This document shows positions 7,331 through 16,096 of a stretch of DNA of 38,166 bases, piece after piece. The notes beneath the pieces are model-generated. The model was not told the origin of the DNA. It saw only the letters and a list, made by a program, of their open reading frames with translations, and ran no database searches. The DNA is taken from the IMG/VR virus record IMGVR_UViG_3300049595_001872, positions 1 to 38,166 of that record; one strand, given 5' to 3'. The position numbers and the translations under genes were made by a program. Positions within the stretch are counted from its first letter, which is position 1, and every line of letters begins with the position of its first letter. Origin of the DNA: a virus.

Positions 7331-8059
7331 ATGGACACGGCACCCTCAACGCTTGAACTCGCCCTGGACGCGCCCGCCGTGTTCCATGCACCGCCTTGTT
7401 CACCGTCTTTTATCGCTGCGCTCTACGTCGAATCTGGCGGAGCCTATTACGGCCTGCCCGGTGTGGACGCATGGGATGAAGAGAGAGACGCCCGCCGATA
7501 CGCTGGGCCGCATCCGGTCGTGGCACATCCACCCTGCCAACGCTGGGGGAAAATGTGGTTCGGGCAACCGCTGACGGTGAAGCTAACCGGCGTCCGCAAG
7601 ACGAAAGGTGACGATGGCGGATGCTTCGCCGCTGCGCTCGCCGCCGTGCGGCAATGGGGAGGAGTCCTAGAACATCCATGGGGGAGCCATGCGTGGCCAC
7701 ACTTCGGACTGAATCGCCCGCCGCGCTCTGGCGGATGGATCGCCGCTGACATGCTCGGCGGATGGACGTGCTGCGTGGAGCAAGGCAAGTATGGCCACTA
7801 CGCCCGCAAGCCGACGCTACTCTACGCTTTCGGCACGGAACTGCCGGAACTCCATTGGGGCCACAGTGAGGCGCAATACGACCCCGCTGTCGTGGCTCGC
7901 ATGGGATTGAAGCGGGCGAAACGCCTTGGAGAAGTCGGAGCGCGTGGCGGCGGCACCAACAGCACGCCACGAATCCACACTCCACCGCCGTTCCGCGAGT
8001 TGCTCTTACGCATCGCGTCTTCGGTGAACAACGCAATAACACAACCGCATGAGAATTAG
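7331..8059 (+). CDS. DNA methylase-like protein
   Basis: The ATG at 7331, four bases after the zinc-protein stop, is chosen; the frame is open upstream to 7205 but would overlap that gene heavily. The 242-residue product carries AHPPCQRWG near residue 60 and GGVLEHPWGSHAW near 107. These resemble motif IV (PPCQ) and motif VI (EN/HP) of C5-cytosine methyltransferases, and CCVEQGKYGH follows. No clear S-adenosylmethionine-binding FxGxG motif is visible at the N-terminus, so it may be a divergent or partial enzyme. Related phage proteins are usually left as hypothetical. It could protect phage DNA from restriction. The C-terminus is rich in Gly and Arg. Confidence 0.6.
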   Translation: MDTAPSTLELALDAPAVFHAPPCSPSFIAALYVESGGAYYGLPGVDAWDEERDARRYAGPHPVVAHPPCQRWGKMWFGQPLTVKLTGVRKTKGDDGGCFAAALAAVRQWGGVLEHPWGSHAWPHFGLNRPPRSGGWIAADMLGGWTCCVEQGKYGHYARKPTLLYAFGTELPELHWGHSEAQYDPAVVARMGLKRAKRLGEVGARGGGTNSTPRIHTPPPFRELLLRIASSVNNAITQPHEN

Positions 8060-8408
8060 ACGCAAATCCCGCCCAAGAACTACTGGAAGCTGGACGCCGG
8101 AACGCTCAAAACTGGCTCACGCGGCGAAAGCACGGAAGCGCATTGAACGGATGCAATCCGGCGAGGTTGACGAAGAACCGCAACGAGTACCCGAAGGGAG
8201 GCCGCTTGGGGTGCTGACATGGCACGCAATCGACGGAACGGTGAGGCGGTGGGTGATTGACCAAGGGCCGAGGGCGAACAATATTGGAGTCACGGCGCGG
8301 GTTGCTGGCGGCGATGAGGTGAGGCGCGTGATGGGCTGGGATAAGCTCTTGAGTGGGTTACGGAAGCGGTTGGCAATTCCGAAGCGTGTGTTAAGCTCTC
8401 CGCAATGA
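8049..8408 (+). CDS. Hypothetical basic protein, 119 aa
   Basis: Overlaps the methylase-like gene by 11 nt and the terminase small subunit start by 4 nt (ATGA). The N-terminus is strongly basic (MRIRRKSRPRTTGSWTPERSK), followed by an Ala/Arg helix and a short beta-rich part (GVLTWHAIDGTVRRWVIDQG). It might bind nucleic acid. No known family was recognised. Its last codons contain a variant of the genome's 11-mer repeat (8388-8402). Confidence 0.65.
   Translation: MRIRRKSRPRTTGSWTPERSKLAHAAKARKRIERMQSGEVDEEPQRVPEGRPLGVLTWHAIDGTVRRWVIDQGPRANNIGVTARVAGGDEVRRVMGWDKLLSGLRKRLAIPKRVLSSPQ
8388..8402 (+). repeat. Variant of the dispersed GTTAAGGACTC repeat, before terS
   Basis: GTGTTAAGCTCTCCG matches GTGTTAAGGACTCCG (10385-10399) at 13 of 15 positions. 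It ends 2 nt before the ATG at 8405, much like the copy before the portal gene. The frame here reads Val-Leu-Ser-Ser-Pro, unlike the exact copies, so it could be coincidental. Confidence 0.4.
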
Positions 8409-8770
8409 ACCCCGCTGAACCATTACCAGACGCGCAACATGAGCGGTTCGCGTGCCTATTAGCGAAGGGCACGGGAGTGAGCGCGGCCTATGTGCTGGCG
8501 GGTTACAAAGAGTCTCCGGCAAGTGCAACTAGGTTGTCAAAGAAAGTCAACGTGGCGGCAAGAGTGGAGTGGTTGCAAAAACAGGCGGCAACGGGTGACG
8601 TTCTTGACCTGGCTGAAAAGCGGAGGATCACGGCTGAAATCGCACGAACGGGGGACAAGAATGCTGACCGCCTCAATGCGATCAAGGTGGATAACGATCT
8701 TGCCGGGGACGGGAGCGAGGCAAAAGGGCAGGGGGCTTTGGCTTTGCTGCTGGGGAGGTTGCGGCGATGA
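8405..8770 (+). CDS. Terminase small subunit (putative)
   Basis: A 121-residue protein directly upstream of the large terminase, overlapping it by 4 nt. The N-terminal part (QHERFACLLAKGTGVSAAYVLAGYKESPASATRLSKKVNVAARVEWLQKQ) fits the HTH-bearing, Terminase_2-like small-subunit pattern: a helix, an 'AYxxAGY' turn, a recognition helix, then 'ARVEWLQ'. The rest is helical and would serve oligomerisation. The small subunit recognises the packaging site on concatemeric DNA. Identification rests on this pattern and position. Confidence 0.75.
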   Translation: MNPAEPLPDAQHERFACLLAKGTGVSAAYVLAGYKESPASATRLSKKVNVAARVEWLQKQAATGDVLDLAEKRRITAEIARTGDKNADRLNAIKVDNDLAGDGSEAKGQGALALLLGRLRR

Positions 8771-10368
8771 CTGAGGAGGACTTTGCGCTGTTGGAGTCTC
8801 GCCTATCTGACCCGATGTGGAGGCTGACGAGCGGGGAGATTTACAAGATCAAGACGGCGGATGGGCGGGGCATTATCCCGTTTGAGCCAAGGCCGGAACA
8901 GGTGGCGCTTCTCGGTGACTTGCTGGGGGCGGTGGAGGCGGTCAAGACGGGGGGCGTGGCGTTGCGGCGGATGGTGAAGCTCAAGTCTCGGCGGCTGGGC
9001 TTCTCGACCTGCATCGGCGTATTCATTGCGGACTGCCTGGGGTTCCGCAAAAGCTTCACAGCCTCGCTCATTGACCAGACGGGCGACGACTCAGCCAAGA
9101 AGATGAACGGCATTGTGAAGGTGGCGCTGGCCTCGCTGCGGGAGTCGTGGCCGGTGAAGACGCTGAAGGAGAATGACAGTGAGTTAGCTGTGGACCTGGA
9201 CATTGACGAGGAGACGGAGGGTGACGGGGTTTCGACCTTTTACGCGGGGACAAAGTTTCGGGGCGGCTCGGCTGACTTTCTGTGGTGTTCTGAGTTGGGC
9301 GTCATTCAGTTTGAGGACGAAACAAGGGCGGAGGAAATCGTTACAGGGGCTTTTCCTGCTGCTCGGCATGGTGTGATTGTGGTTGAGACGACTTGGAAGG
9401 GCGGCAAGGGCGGCAAGCTGTGGGACATCATCGAGCCATCACTGAACGGCACGGCGTCTGACTGGCGGGTGGACTTTACTCCTTGGTGGGTGGATCCGCG
9501 CAACGTGAGCGCAACAGCGGCCCATGACGCGGAGAGCGCGGCCTACTTCACTAAGATTGAGGCGCGGCTGGTGTCGGCTGGTGTGCGCCTGAGTGACGAG
9601 CAGCGGCGGTGGTGGGCGGCTGAACGGCGGGTGTTGGGTATCTTCATGCAGCGGGAGAACCCCACGTTCCTTGATGAGTGCTGGACGGCACCGATTGAGG
9701 GCAGCGTGTATGCAGAGGCTATTGAGCGGGCGAGGACTGAGGGGCGTATCTGCCCGATGCCGATTGACGGGAATGTGTTGGTGAATACCTCCTGGGACTT
9801 GGGAGCGCCAGCAAATACCGTCGTCTGGTATTGGCAGGCGGTGGGGCGGGAGATTCGGATTGTGGACGTGGATCAGCACTTTGACGGGACGTTGGTGGAG
9901 CGGGCGGGGATGATGCGAGCCAAGGGCTACGCCTACGGCAAGCACTTCGTTCCCCATGACGCGGCCCAAACGAGCCGAAGCGGGACAACGGTGATGTCTG
10001 AGCTTCTGCCGCTGCTGCCGGGGGTGACGGCGGTTCCGCGCTGCCATACGGAATGGATCGGCATCAATCACCTGTTGCAGATGTTCAACACGCTGGCGTT
10101 TCGGGCGTCTCCAGAAGTAACGAAGGCGTTGGAAACCCTGGCGTGCTACCACACGCGCAAGAGCGGCCTTCAGGTGGGCGAGTTGGTTCACGACTGGTCA
10201 AGCCATACCGCCGACGCGCTGCGGACGATGGCGGAGGCTCACCGTTCGGCGCTGTTCAAGTTCACGCACACGGCAGCGGAACCCCGCCCAGACTGGTATG
10301 ATCTTGATGGCAAGGACCGAAAGCGCAAAGGGATGAAGGCGCGGCTGGTGTCGGGGCTGCGGGTGTGA
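8767..10368 (+). CDS. terL: Terminase large subunit
   Basis: A 533-residue packaging ATPase-nuclease. The Walker A-like segment KSRRLGFST is at residues 73-81. A Walker B-type hydrophobic strand followed by Glu (FLWCSELG) lies near 175, and the coupling segment VVVETTWKG near 205. The C-terminal RNase H-like nuclease starts at NTSWDLGAPANTVVW near 341 and ends with HDWSSHTADALRTM near 478, supplying Asp residues. Large terminases pump DNA into the prohead and cut it. The next gene is the capsid, not the portal, which is unusual. The frame stays open for 52 codons after the TGA. Confidence 0.92.
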   Translation: MTEEDFALLESRLSDPMWRLTSGEIYKIKTADGRGIIPFEPRPEQVALLGDLLGAVEAVKTGGVALRRMVKLKSRRLGFSTCIGVFIADCLGFRKSFTASLIDQTGDDSAKKMNGIVKVALASLRESWPVKTLKENDSELAVDLDIDEETEGDGVSTFYAGTKFRGGSADFLWCSELGVIQFEDETRAEEIVTGAFPAARHGVIVVETTWKGGKGGKLWDIIEPSLNGTASDWRVDFTPWWVDPRNVSATAAHDAESAAYFTKIEARLVSAGVRLSDEQRRWWAAERRVLGIFMQRENPTFLDECWTAPIEGSVYAEAIERARTEGRICPMPIDGNVLVNTSWDLGAPANTVVWYWQAVGREIRIVDVDQHFDGTLVERAGMMRAKGYAYGKHFVPHDAAQTSRSGTTVMSELLPLLPGVTAVPRCHTEWIGINHLLQMFNTLAFRASPEVTKALETLACYHTRKSGLQVGELVHDWSSHTADALRTMAEAHRSALFKFTHTAAEPRPDWYDLDGKDRKRKGMKARLVSGLRV

Positions 10369-10548
10369 AAGATTTTCGTTGACAGTGTTAAGGACTCCGT
10401 AGAAACTGTAATCGTCAGCGGACCCGCGAGGATTATCCACCCTGACACTCCGCCCACATTCGCGACCCGATACCGTGATTATCCGAATGGGAGATTCCGC
10501 CTGAAGGCTGGGAAGCCGATGGCTTGAAATCTTAACCCATTCAAAATC
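10369..10548 (+). other. 180-bp leader between terL and capsid
   Basis: This is the longest gap in the structural operon. It holds TTGACA at 10379-10384, which could be a -35 box, though no convincing -10 lies 17 nt away. It also holds the 11-mer repeat at 10387-10397 and an open frame in phase with terL ending at TGA 10525-10527. The last 20 bases before the capsid ATG are AT-rich with no SD. It is likely to carry a promoter for abundant capsid expression, but that is inference. Confidence 0.4.
10387..10397 (+). repeat. Dispersed 11-mer GTTAAGGACTC
   Basis: Exact copy in the terL-capsid leader. With its flanks it shares 17 bases, GTGTTAAGGACTCCGTA, with the copy at 31601. In the frame open after terL it reads Val-Lys-Asp-Ser. 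Confidence 0.85.
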
Positions 10549-11409
10549 ATGTCTGATATTTCTGACCATTTCACAACCGAGTTCTCGACGAATTTCATTC
10601 ATCGAGTTCAGCAAGGTACGGCTCGCCTCGACGCTTTTGTTGAGGACGAGATGTTTGACGGTGAGCGCAAGCGCTATGACCGTCTCGCTGCTCAAACCTC
10701 CCGCGAGAAAACGGAACGCATCGCGCCAACCAACCCGATTGAGGTCGGTTCGGATTCGCGCTGGGCCTTCCGCCGCACGTTCGACATCCCGAACATTCTC
10801 GACGAGGACGATGCGAAGAACCTGGGCCAGCTGGTCCTGCCAACCTCCGACTATGTGAAGTCTCACGCGATGGCCTACCATCGTGACTGTGACCGCATCG
10901 CTTGGGCTGCTGCCATTGACGATTGTATCACTGGCAAGCTTGGCACAACGGCGACGGCGCTGGGCAGCGATCAAAAGATTGTCCACGGTTCCACCGGCTT
11001 GACGCTGGCGAAGCTGCTTGAAGCCAACGAAATCCTTGAAGGCGCTGACCTTGAGGACGGCGCTCCTCGCGTCATGGTGGTTTCTCCCCAGCAACTCACG
11101 AACCTGCTGAACACCACGGAAATCAAGAACGCTGATTACAACACCGTCAAGGCGTTGGCAACCGGCCAGATTGATACCTTCATGGGCTTCAAGTTCATCA
11201 AGTCCAACTACCTCCGCAAAGTCTCCACCACCCGCACTTGCGTTGCCTGGGTGAAGGGCGCGATCAAACGGACCAAAGGCGCGATGACGAGCAAGATCAG
11301 CACACGGGATGACCTCTCGGGCGCGACTCAAATCCGCTCGGTCTGGCACCTTGGCGCAACCCGCGTCTATGACGAGGGCGTTGTGAGCATCGAATGTACC
11401 GAATCCTAA
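10549..11409 (+). CDS. Major capsid protein
   Basis: A 286-residue protein directly after the packaging genes and before a small decoration-like protein. The N-terminus MSDISDHFTTEFSTNFIHRVQQGTA, an extended strand region (FRRTFDIPNILDEDDAKNLGQLVLPTSDYVKSHAMAYHR), and the C-terminal GFKFIKSNYLRKV and VYDEGVVSIECTES segments match the phage capsid family found in short-tailed phages, with an HK97-like fold expected. Codon choice is rich in C and shifts from the neighbouring replication genes, as in many highly expressed phage genes. No protease accompanies it. The ATG at 10549 has an AT-rich leader without an SD. Confidence 0.8.
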   Translation: MSDISDHFTTEFSTNFIHRVQQGTARLDAFVEDEMFDGERKRYDRLAAQTSREKTERIAPTNPIEVGSDSRWAFRRTFDIPNILDEDDAKNLGQLVLPTSDYVKSHAMAYHRDCDRIAWAAAIDDCITGKLGTTATALGSDQKIVHGSTGLTLAKLLEANEILEGADLEDGAPRVMVVSPQQLTNLLNTTEIKNADYNTVKALATGQIDTFMGFKFIKSNYLRKVSTTRTCVAWVKGAIKRTKGAMTSKISTRDDLSGATQIRSVWHLGATRVYDEGVVSIECTES

Positions 11410-11439
11410 CCCAACCCATCACTGAAAGGAAACTGACTT

Positions 11440-11931
11440 ATGCCCACATTCGATACCGCGCACTACGCGCTTCAAGTCCCTACCCGCGCCAATACTTCTG
11501 TCGCGGCTCCCTCCAATGTTGCCAGTGGCGAGATTGAGTTTGCAACCATCCCTTACGTTCTGACGAGCGGCACGGATGAAGCGGCCAACGACATCATCAA
11601 CCTGTGCATCCTCCCCGCTGGCTGCATTCCAGTTCCGCAAATGTCCAGCATTACCTGTGACGCCGACCCCGGCACCGCCTTTACGGTGGACGTTGGGACC
11701 GCGGCTAACACGGATGGCTGGGGCGATGGTGTGGCGCTGACTGCTGCTGGCAAGGTTGAGTTCTGCGCTGCGGCTCACACGGCTCCCGCGTGGCTCGCTG
11801 CGACTCCGCTGGTGGCTGACACCGGCAGCGGCAATGCTGTGGTGTATGCCACGGTGATGACCTCAACCTCTCCGACTGCGGGCGTGACTCTTTACTTCAC
11901 GCTGGCTTACAAGCGGGGTCGGGGCTGCTAA
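11440..11931 (+). CDS. Head decoration or stabilisation protein (putative)
   Basis: A 163-residue protein, 30 nt after the capsid gene, with an SD (AAGGAAA at about 11426) before ATG 11440. It is rich in Ala, Thr, Gly and Val with alternating small and beta-branched residues, as expected of an all-beta virion protein. It has several hydrophobic strands near the C-terminus (GNAVVYATVMTSTSPTAGVTLYFTLAYK). A strong terminator follows, so capsid and this gene may be transcribed at high level as one unit. The role is inferred from composition and position. Confidence 0.6.
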   Translation: MPTFDTAHYALQVPTRANTSVAAPSNVASGEIEFATIPYVLTSGTDEAANDIINLCILPAGCIPVPQMSSITCDADPGTAFTVDVGTAANTDGWGDGVALTAAGKVEFCAAAHTAPAWLAATPLVADTGSGNAVVYATVMTSTSPTAGVTLYFTLAYKRGRGC

Positions 11932-11940
11932 TCCCTAACA

Positions 11941-11981
11941 GGTGACCTGTCCTGCTTCTGGTGGGGCAGGTCGCCTTTTTT
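11941..11981 (+). terminator. Rho-independent terminator after the capsid unit
   Basis: A 12-bp stem pairs GGTGACCTGTCC (11941-11952) with GGGCAGGTCGCC (11964-11975), with two G-U pairs and an 11-nt loop, followed directly by six T residues (11976-11981). It lies between the decoration gene stop and the ATG of the tail tubular gene. It probably separates highly expressed head genes from tail genes. Confidence 0.85.
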
Positions 11982-11986
11982 GTATC

Positions 11987-12799
11987 ATGGCACAATCCGT
12001 CCTTGAGATCTGCAATCTGGCACTCTCCCACCTGGGTGAGGCATCAGTTCTGAGTCTGACGGACGACACCACTGCATCCCGTGCCTGTTCCTCCAACTGG
12101 GAACCGACACGCGATGAAGTGCTGAGAAGCCACCGCTGGAACTTCGCCAGCAAGCGGGCCGCTCTCAGCCTGAACCTTGTCACCATCACCAGCGTTGCCG
12201 ATGCTTCTGGACTGGTGGCCGTCACTAAAGCCGGTCACGGACTGACGACAGGGGACCGTGTGGAGATCGACGGAAGCACGACCTCTGACGGGGTGTGGAC
12301 GATCACTGTCACCAGTTCGAGCGTGTTCAAGTTGGACGGCTCGGCTTACTCCGCATCAACCGTCGCTGGCACATACCGTCTTCTCCCTGCCTTTGGCTGG
12401 ACCTATCAATACACACTCCCCAGTGATTGCCTTCGGGTGCTTGAGGTCAACGACAGCGAGGACGGGGACGGAACAAACCCGTGGTTGATCGAGGGGCGCA
12501 AGCTGCTGACCAATGACGAGGAATGCCGGTTGGTCTATCTGGCCGCGCCGGATGATGTGGCAGACTTTGACCCGATCTTTGTTCAAGCACTGGTTCTCAA
12601 GCTGGCGGTCAAACTCTCCGAAGTCATTCGGGGTTCGACAAGCAAGACTGAGCAACTGCTGGCGCAATACGAGCGGGTGACGGCTCCCTTGGCTCGTCGG
12701 GTCGATGCAAACGAGGCGCGTCGGCGTAAGGGGTTACGGCCCATGAATAGCCTCGCCATTCAAGCACGATTAGGGCGCGGCTACCATGTCACAAATTAA
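11987..12799 (+). CDS. Tail tubular protein A (T7 gp11-like)
   Basis: The 270-residue product begins MAQSVLEICNLALSHLGEAS and has an early segment (SRACSSNWEPTRDEVLRSHRWNFASKRAAL) typical of T7-like tail tubular protein A, which forms the adaptor ring under the portal. An inserted beta-rich domain (about residues 70-130, with TKAGHGLTTGDRVEIDGST) resembles extra domains found in larger homologues. The upstream in-frame ATG at 11942 lies inside the terminator stem, so 11987 is preferred. The 3' end overlaps tail tubular B by 14 nt. Confidence 0.85.
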   Translation: MAQSVLEICNLALSHLGEASVLSLTDDTTASRACSSNWEPTRDEVLRSHRWNFASKRAALSLNLVTITSVADASGLVAVTKAGHGLTTGDRVEIDGSTTSDGVWTITVTSSSVFKLDGSAYSASTVAGTYRLLPAFGWTYQYTLPSDCLRVLEVNDSEDGDGTNPWLIEGRKLLTNDEECRLVYLAAPDDVADFDPIFVQALVLKLAVKLSEVIRGSTSKTEQLLAQYERVTAPLARRVDANEARRRKGLRPMNSLAIQARLGRGYHVTN

Positions 12800-15686
12800 G
12801 CTTCACCTTCAGTCATTCAACGCGGGCGAACTGTCCGAGTCGATGGGGCAACGCTTCGGCGTGGAGAAGGTGGCGACGGGTTGCCGGAAGCTTCGCAACT
12901 TCATGTTGGATGTTCACGGTCCAGCTAGCAAACGTCCAGGGATGGGGTTCATCGGGTCAAATGCTGATGCAGCGGTGAGGTCACACCTGATCCCGTTCAA
13001 CTTCTCGACCACCACCACCTTCATGTTGGAGGCAAACCCTGCGGGGCTGCGGGTGTGGAGCAATGGGGCGCTGGTGACACTGGATGCTCCCGTTGCTTGG
13101 CCTTACACGGACGCGGAGACGGAAGAGGTGCAAACCACCCAGATCAACGATGTTGTCTATTTGGCCCATGCCAATCACCCGCCTCGCAAACTCACACGGG
13201 TGACTGACACCAACTGGAAGCTGGAGGAGGTGCCTTGGTTGTATCCTCCGCTCCTTGATGAGTATTTTCGCACCGGTCTAGCAATCCCTCCAAGTGAGAT
13301 TCCATTGCTGCAAGTGAAGGGTGAAATTTGGCAGGAGGCTCAAGCCTACACGGGTGACACCTTCCAAGTGTCATGGAGCGGTGGGACTGGAACAAACACA
13401 GTAGTTCTTGAGAGGTGGACAGGTTCAGCGTGGACAACCGTCAACACTCGGACTGGATCTGCTGCCACCTACGTTTCGCCAGTGTTCACGTTGGTAACCA
13501 GTGGAGTGCATCGCATCAATGTCACCGCTCAAAGAAGCGGTGTGACGGGATCAGCTGTCCTTCGTCCACCGATTCCAGCCTTTCCTCTTCCCGCTCCATC
13601 GCCACACATCACCGTGGACCTTGGATTGACCCAGCCTGTGTCAAAGGCAAGCGTCAGTGTTCCAATCGGTGACTGGAACGTCAAGGTGGATGGGACCAAC
13701 TCAACGACTGTCCCTGCTGGCGTTAGCGGGAAGATTCAGCAGTTTATCAGCGGAAGTTGGTCCGATGTCTCTGGCGGGGCGTTGACTCTGACACCAGGGA
13801 AGTTCACCACCGTGAGTCCAGCGGCGGTTTCTGGCTCCGCAAAGCTGACTCGCATCCTCTGGGCTGGCAACGCTTGGCCTAATGCGACGGTGAGCATCAA
13901 CCGGCTGGAATATCCGGCAAGCAGTGATGTCACCTTGGAAGTGTCCGACACCACCGGGACAGGTAAGAACCTCACCTGTTCTGTGGCGAAGTTTGAGGAA
14001 GGCCATGTGGGGAGCTACTGGCAACTGGCTCACCGAAGAGACACGGCTTACGCGGAGGTAAAAGCAATTTCATCTTGGAGCAGTGATCGCTTGAGTGGTG
14101 AGGTTCGCATGGTCGGAAGCTGGGATTTGTTCTCGTATGGCACCTGGACATCAACGGTCCACCTTGAGCGGGAGCGGCCAGACGGAAGCTGGGAGGTGAT
14201 TCGGACTTGGGTTGGCGACAAGGATCGGAACATTATCGCCAACGGGACAGAGGATCAAGAGGCCAACTTGCGGATTCGGCTTGTCTCAGGCGGCACAAGC
14301 AGCGGCACCCCGCTTGCGCGATTCATTTTGGAGGCTGCGGATGCGCGAGTGTATGGCGTGGTGAAGATCAAGAGCATCACTAGTTCAACCGTCGCAGTCT
14401 GCGACATTGTTCAGACGGTTCACGCGACGACTCCAACAGCCCTCTGGACTGAGGGCGCGTTCTCTGCCTATCAGGGTTATCCTCGTTCGGTGGTGGCGCA
14501 CGGGGCGCGGGTCTGGTGGGGTGGCACCAAGAAACAACCTTCCCGGCTGTGGGGCAGCGTCATTAACGACATCGAGAACTTCAGGCGCTCCACCTTTGAC
14601 GATGGCGGGGTGAGCTTCACGGGTCACAGCGGCCAGTCTCACCCGATTCACTGGCTGGCTTCTCAGGGTAAGGATATGCTGATGGGAACAGCGGGTGACG
14701 AGTGGCTTGTCACTTCTGAGGGGCCAATCATCACGGCGGCTGACGCGGTATTCAAGCGCCAGTCCGCTTTTGGGAGCGCCTACCTTCCGGCCTTACTCGT
14801 TAATGAGTCGGTGGTGTGGATTCAGCGGGGCGGGAAGAAGGTGCGGCGGGTGTCTCCTCGGTCTGACTCGGACGCTTGGGCGGTGGCTGATTTGACTGTT
14901 CTGGCCTCCCACGTCACTGGCACTGGCATCCGGCAAGTGGCGTTCATGTCCAACCCAACGAGCATCCTCTGGGCGGTGACTGAGGAGGGCAAACTTATCG
15001 GCATGACCTACGAGACGGAACAGAACGTTTTTGGCTGGCACGTCCACGAGACAGACGGCATCGTTGAATCCGTTGCGATCATCTACGGATCGGGCGCTGA
15101 TGAAGTCTGGTTGGAGGTGGAGCGGAACGGGGCGCGGAACATCGAACGCCTGGACCCTGTGGCGATGGAGCGGGATATGACGGAGTGGGAAACCATGCTG
15201 TTCTGTGACTCGGCTATCCGTCTGACTGGACCCAACACAACCTTTACTGTGGCTCACTTGCAGGGTCGGACAGTGGTCGGGCTGGCGGATGGTGTGCCGT
15301 TTGAGGCGGTGGTGTCTGAGGCTGGGGTTCTCACTCTCACCGCGTCGGCAACGAATGTCATTGTTGGCCTACCCTACACGGCAACCCTCCAGCCAATGCG
15401 GATGGATGTCCCGATGCAGGACGGCACCAGCCAAGCGCGAACGCTGAAGGTGTCACGGGTCGGGGCGCGGGTGATTGATTCGAGGTCGGGACAGGTGGCT
15501 GACGGCCTGGACGGCGTATTTGAAACGCTCCCCTACCGGCACGGGTCGGGACTGTTCACGGGCATGGTGGAAACGGCCATCACCTCCCGCACGATGGAAG
15601 ATATGAATGTTTGCGTTAAGGACTCCAAACCTTTGCCTTTCACGCTGGCGGGTCTTGTGCTAAAAATGGACGTGTTTGGCGATTGA
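12786..15686 (+). CDS. Tail tubular protein B (T7 gp12-like nozzle)
   Basis: A 966-residue protein immediately after tail tubular A, as in T7. The N-terminus (MSQIKLHLQSFNAGELSESMGQRFGVEKVATGCRKLRNFML) with 'GPASKRPGM' matches the start of gp12-like nozzle proteins. A beta-rich insert with Thr/Ser/Gly repeats (about residues 180-520) makes it longer than T7 gp12 (794). The conserved core resumes near YPRSVVAHGARVWWGGTKKQ, SRLWGSVINDIENF and GDEWLVTSEG. The nozzle closes the tail and binds fibres. A copy of the dispersed 11-mer lies near the 3' end (15615), reading Val-Lys-Asp-Ser. Confidence 0.87.
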   Translation: MSQIKLHLQSFNAGELSESMGQRFGVEKVATGCRKLRNFMLDVHGPASKRPGMGFIGSNADAAVRSHLIPFNFSTTTTFMLEANPAGLRVWSNGALVTLDAPVAWPYTDAETEEVQTTQINDVVYLAHANHPPRKLTRVTDTNWKLEEVPWLYPPLLDEYFRTGLAIPPSEIPLLQVKGEIWQEAQAYTGDTFQVSWSGGTGTNTVVLERWTGSAWTTVNTRTGSAATYVSPVFTLVTSGVHRINVTAQRSGVTGSAVLRPPIPAFPLPAPSPHITVDLGLTQPVSKASVSVPIGDWNVKVDGTNSTTVPAGVSGKIQQFISGSWSDVSGGALTLTPGKFTTVSPAAVSGSAKLTRILWAGNAWPNATVSINRLEYPASSDVTLEVSDTTGTGKNLTCSVAKFEEGHVGSYWQLAHRRDTAYAEVKAISSWSSDRLSGEVRMVGSWDLFSYGTWTSTVHLERERPDGSWEVIRTWVGDKDRNIIANGTEDQEANLRIRLVSGGTSSGTPLARFILEAADARVYGVVKIKSITSSTVAVCDIVQTVHATTPTALWTEGAFSAYQGYPRSVVAHGARVWWGGTKKQPSRLWGSVINDIENFRRSTFDDGGVSFTGHSGQSHPIHWLASQGKDMLMGTAGDEWLVTSEGPIITAADAVFKRQSAFGSAYLPALLVNESVVWIQRGGKKVRRVSPRSDSDAWAVADLTVLASHVTGTGIRQVAFMSNPTSILWAVTEEGKLIGMTYETEQNVFGWHVHETDGIVESVAIIYGSGADEVWLEVERNGARNIERLDPVAMERDMTEWETMLFCDSAIRLTGPNTTFTVAHLQGRTVVGLADGVPFEAVVSEAGVLTLTASATNVIVGLPYTATLQPMRMDVPMQDGTSQARTLKVSRVGARVIDSRSGQVADGLDGVFETLPYRHGSGLFTGMVETAITSRTMEDMNVCVKDSKPLPFTLAGLVLKMDVFGD
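15615..15625 (+). repeat. Dispersed 11-mer GTTAAGGACTC
   Basis: Exact copy inside the 3' end of tail tubular B, in the frame Val-Lys-Asp-Ser, 74 nt before the next start codon. Confidence 0.85.
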
Positions 15687-15688
15687 TT

Positions 15689-16096
15689 ATGACCATTCGA
15701 GACGCAACCCCTGACGATTACCCGCTGATTGAAAAGTGGGCGATGGCGCATGGTCGGGCAACCTTTGACCCTCGCACCGTTCCACCTACTGCGTTCATGG
15801 TGGAGGATCACAAGGGGCCGCTGGTGTTCTGCAAGCTTTACCTCTCGCTGGGGGTGGGCGTGGCCTTCCTTGAGGGGCTGTTCTCTCGGCCTTGGGAGTC
15901 TCCCGGCGTGGTTATTGCGGGTGTGGCGTTTCTGGTGGAGGCGGTGAAGAAGATCGCAGAGGCGCATGATTACGGGATGCTGGTGTGTCACACGTTCCCT
16001 TGCATGGCGCGGAAGGCGCTGGGTATGGGCTTTACGGAGACTCAAAGCGGGCTGGTGCAAATGGTGGTTTCAACGAGGGAGGTTTCCAATGCTTGA
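15689..16096 (+). CDS. GNAT-like internal virion protein (T7 gp13 position)
   Basis: A 135-residue protein starting at ATG 15689, 2 nt after the tail gene; a TTG two codons upstream is less likely. It begins MTIRDATPDDYPLIEKWA, the usual first strand and helix of GNAT N-acetyltransferases, and continues with core strands (LVFCKLYLSLGVGVAFLEGLF) and a late helix (AEAHDYGMLVCHTFPCMARKALGMGFTET) like the family's end. T7-like phages carry a gp13 of similar size and fold at this place, needed for ejection-protein assembly. Acetyltransferase activity is uncertain, because the Q/RxxGxG/A acetyl-CoA loop is not clear. Confidence 0.7.
   Translation: MTIRDATPDDYPLIEKWAMAHGRATFDPRTVPPTAFMVEDHKGPLVFCKLYLSLGVGVAFLEGLFSRPWESPGVVIAGVAFLVEAVKKIAEAHDYGMLVCHTFPCMARKALGMGFTETQSGLVQMVVSTREVSNA

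Noticed and set aside
10198-11349. 383-codon minus-strand frame across terL and capsid
   Set aside because: It lies opposite two well-supported genes and the leader; no recognisable domain.
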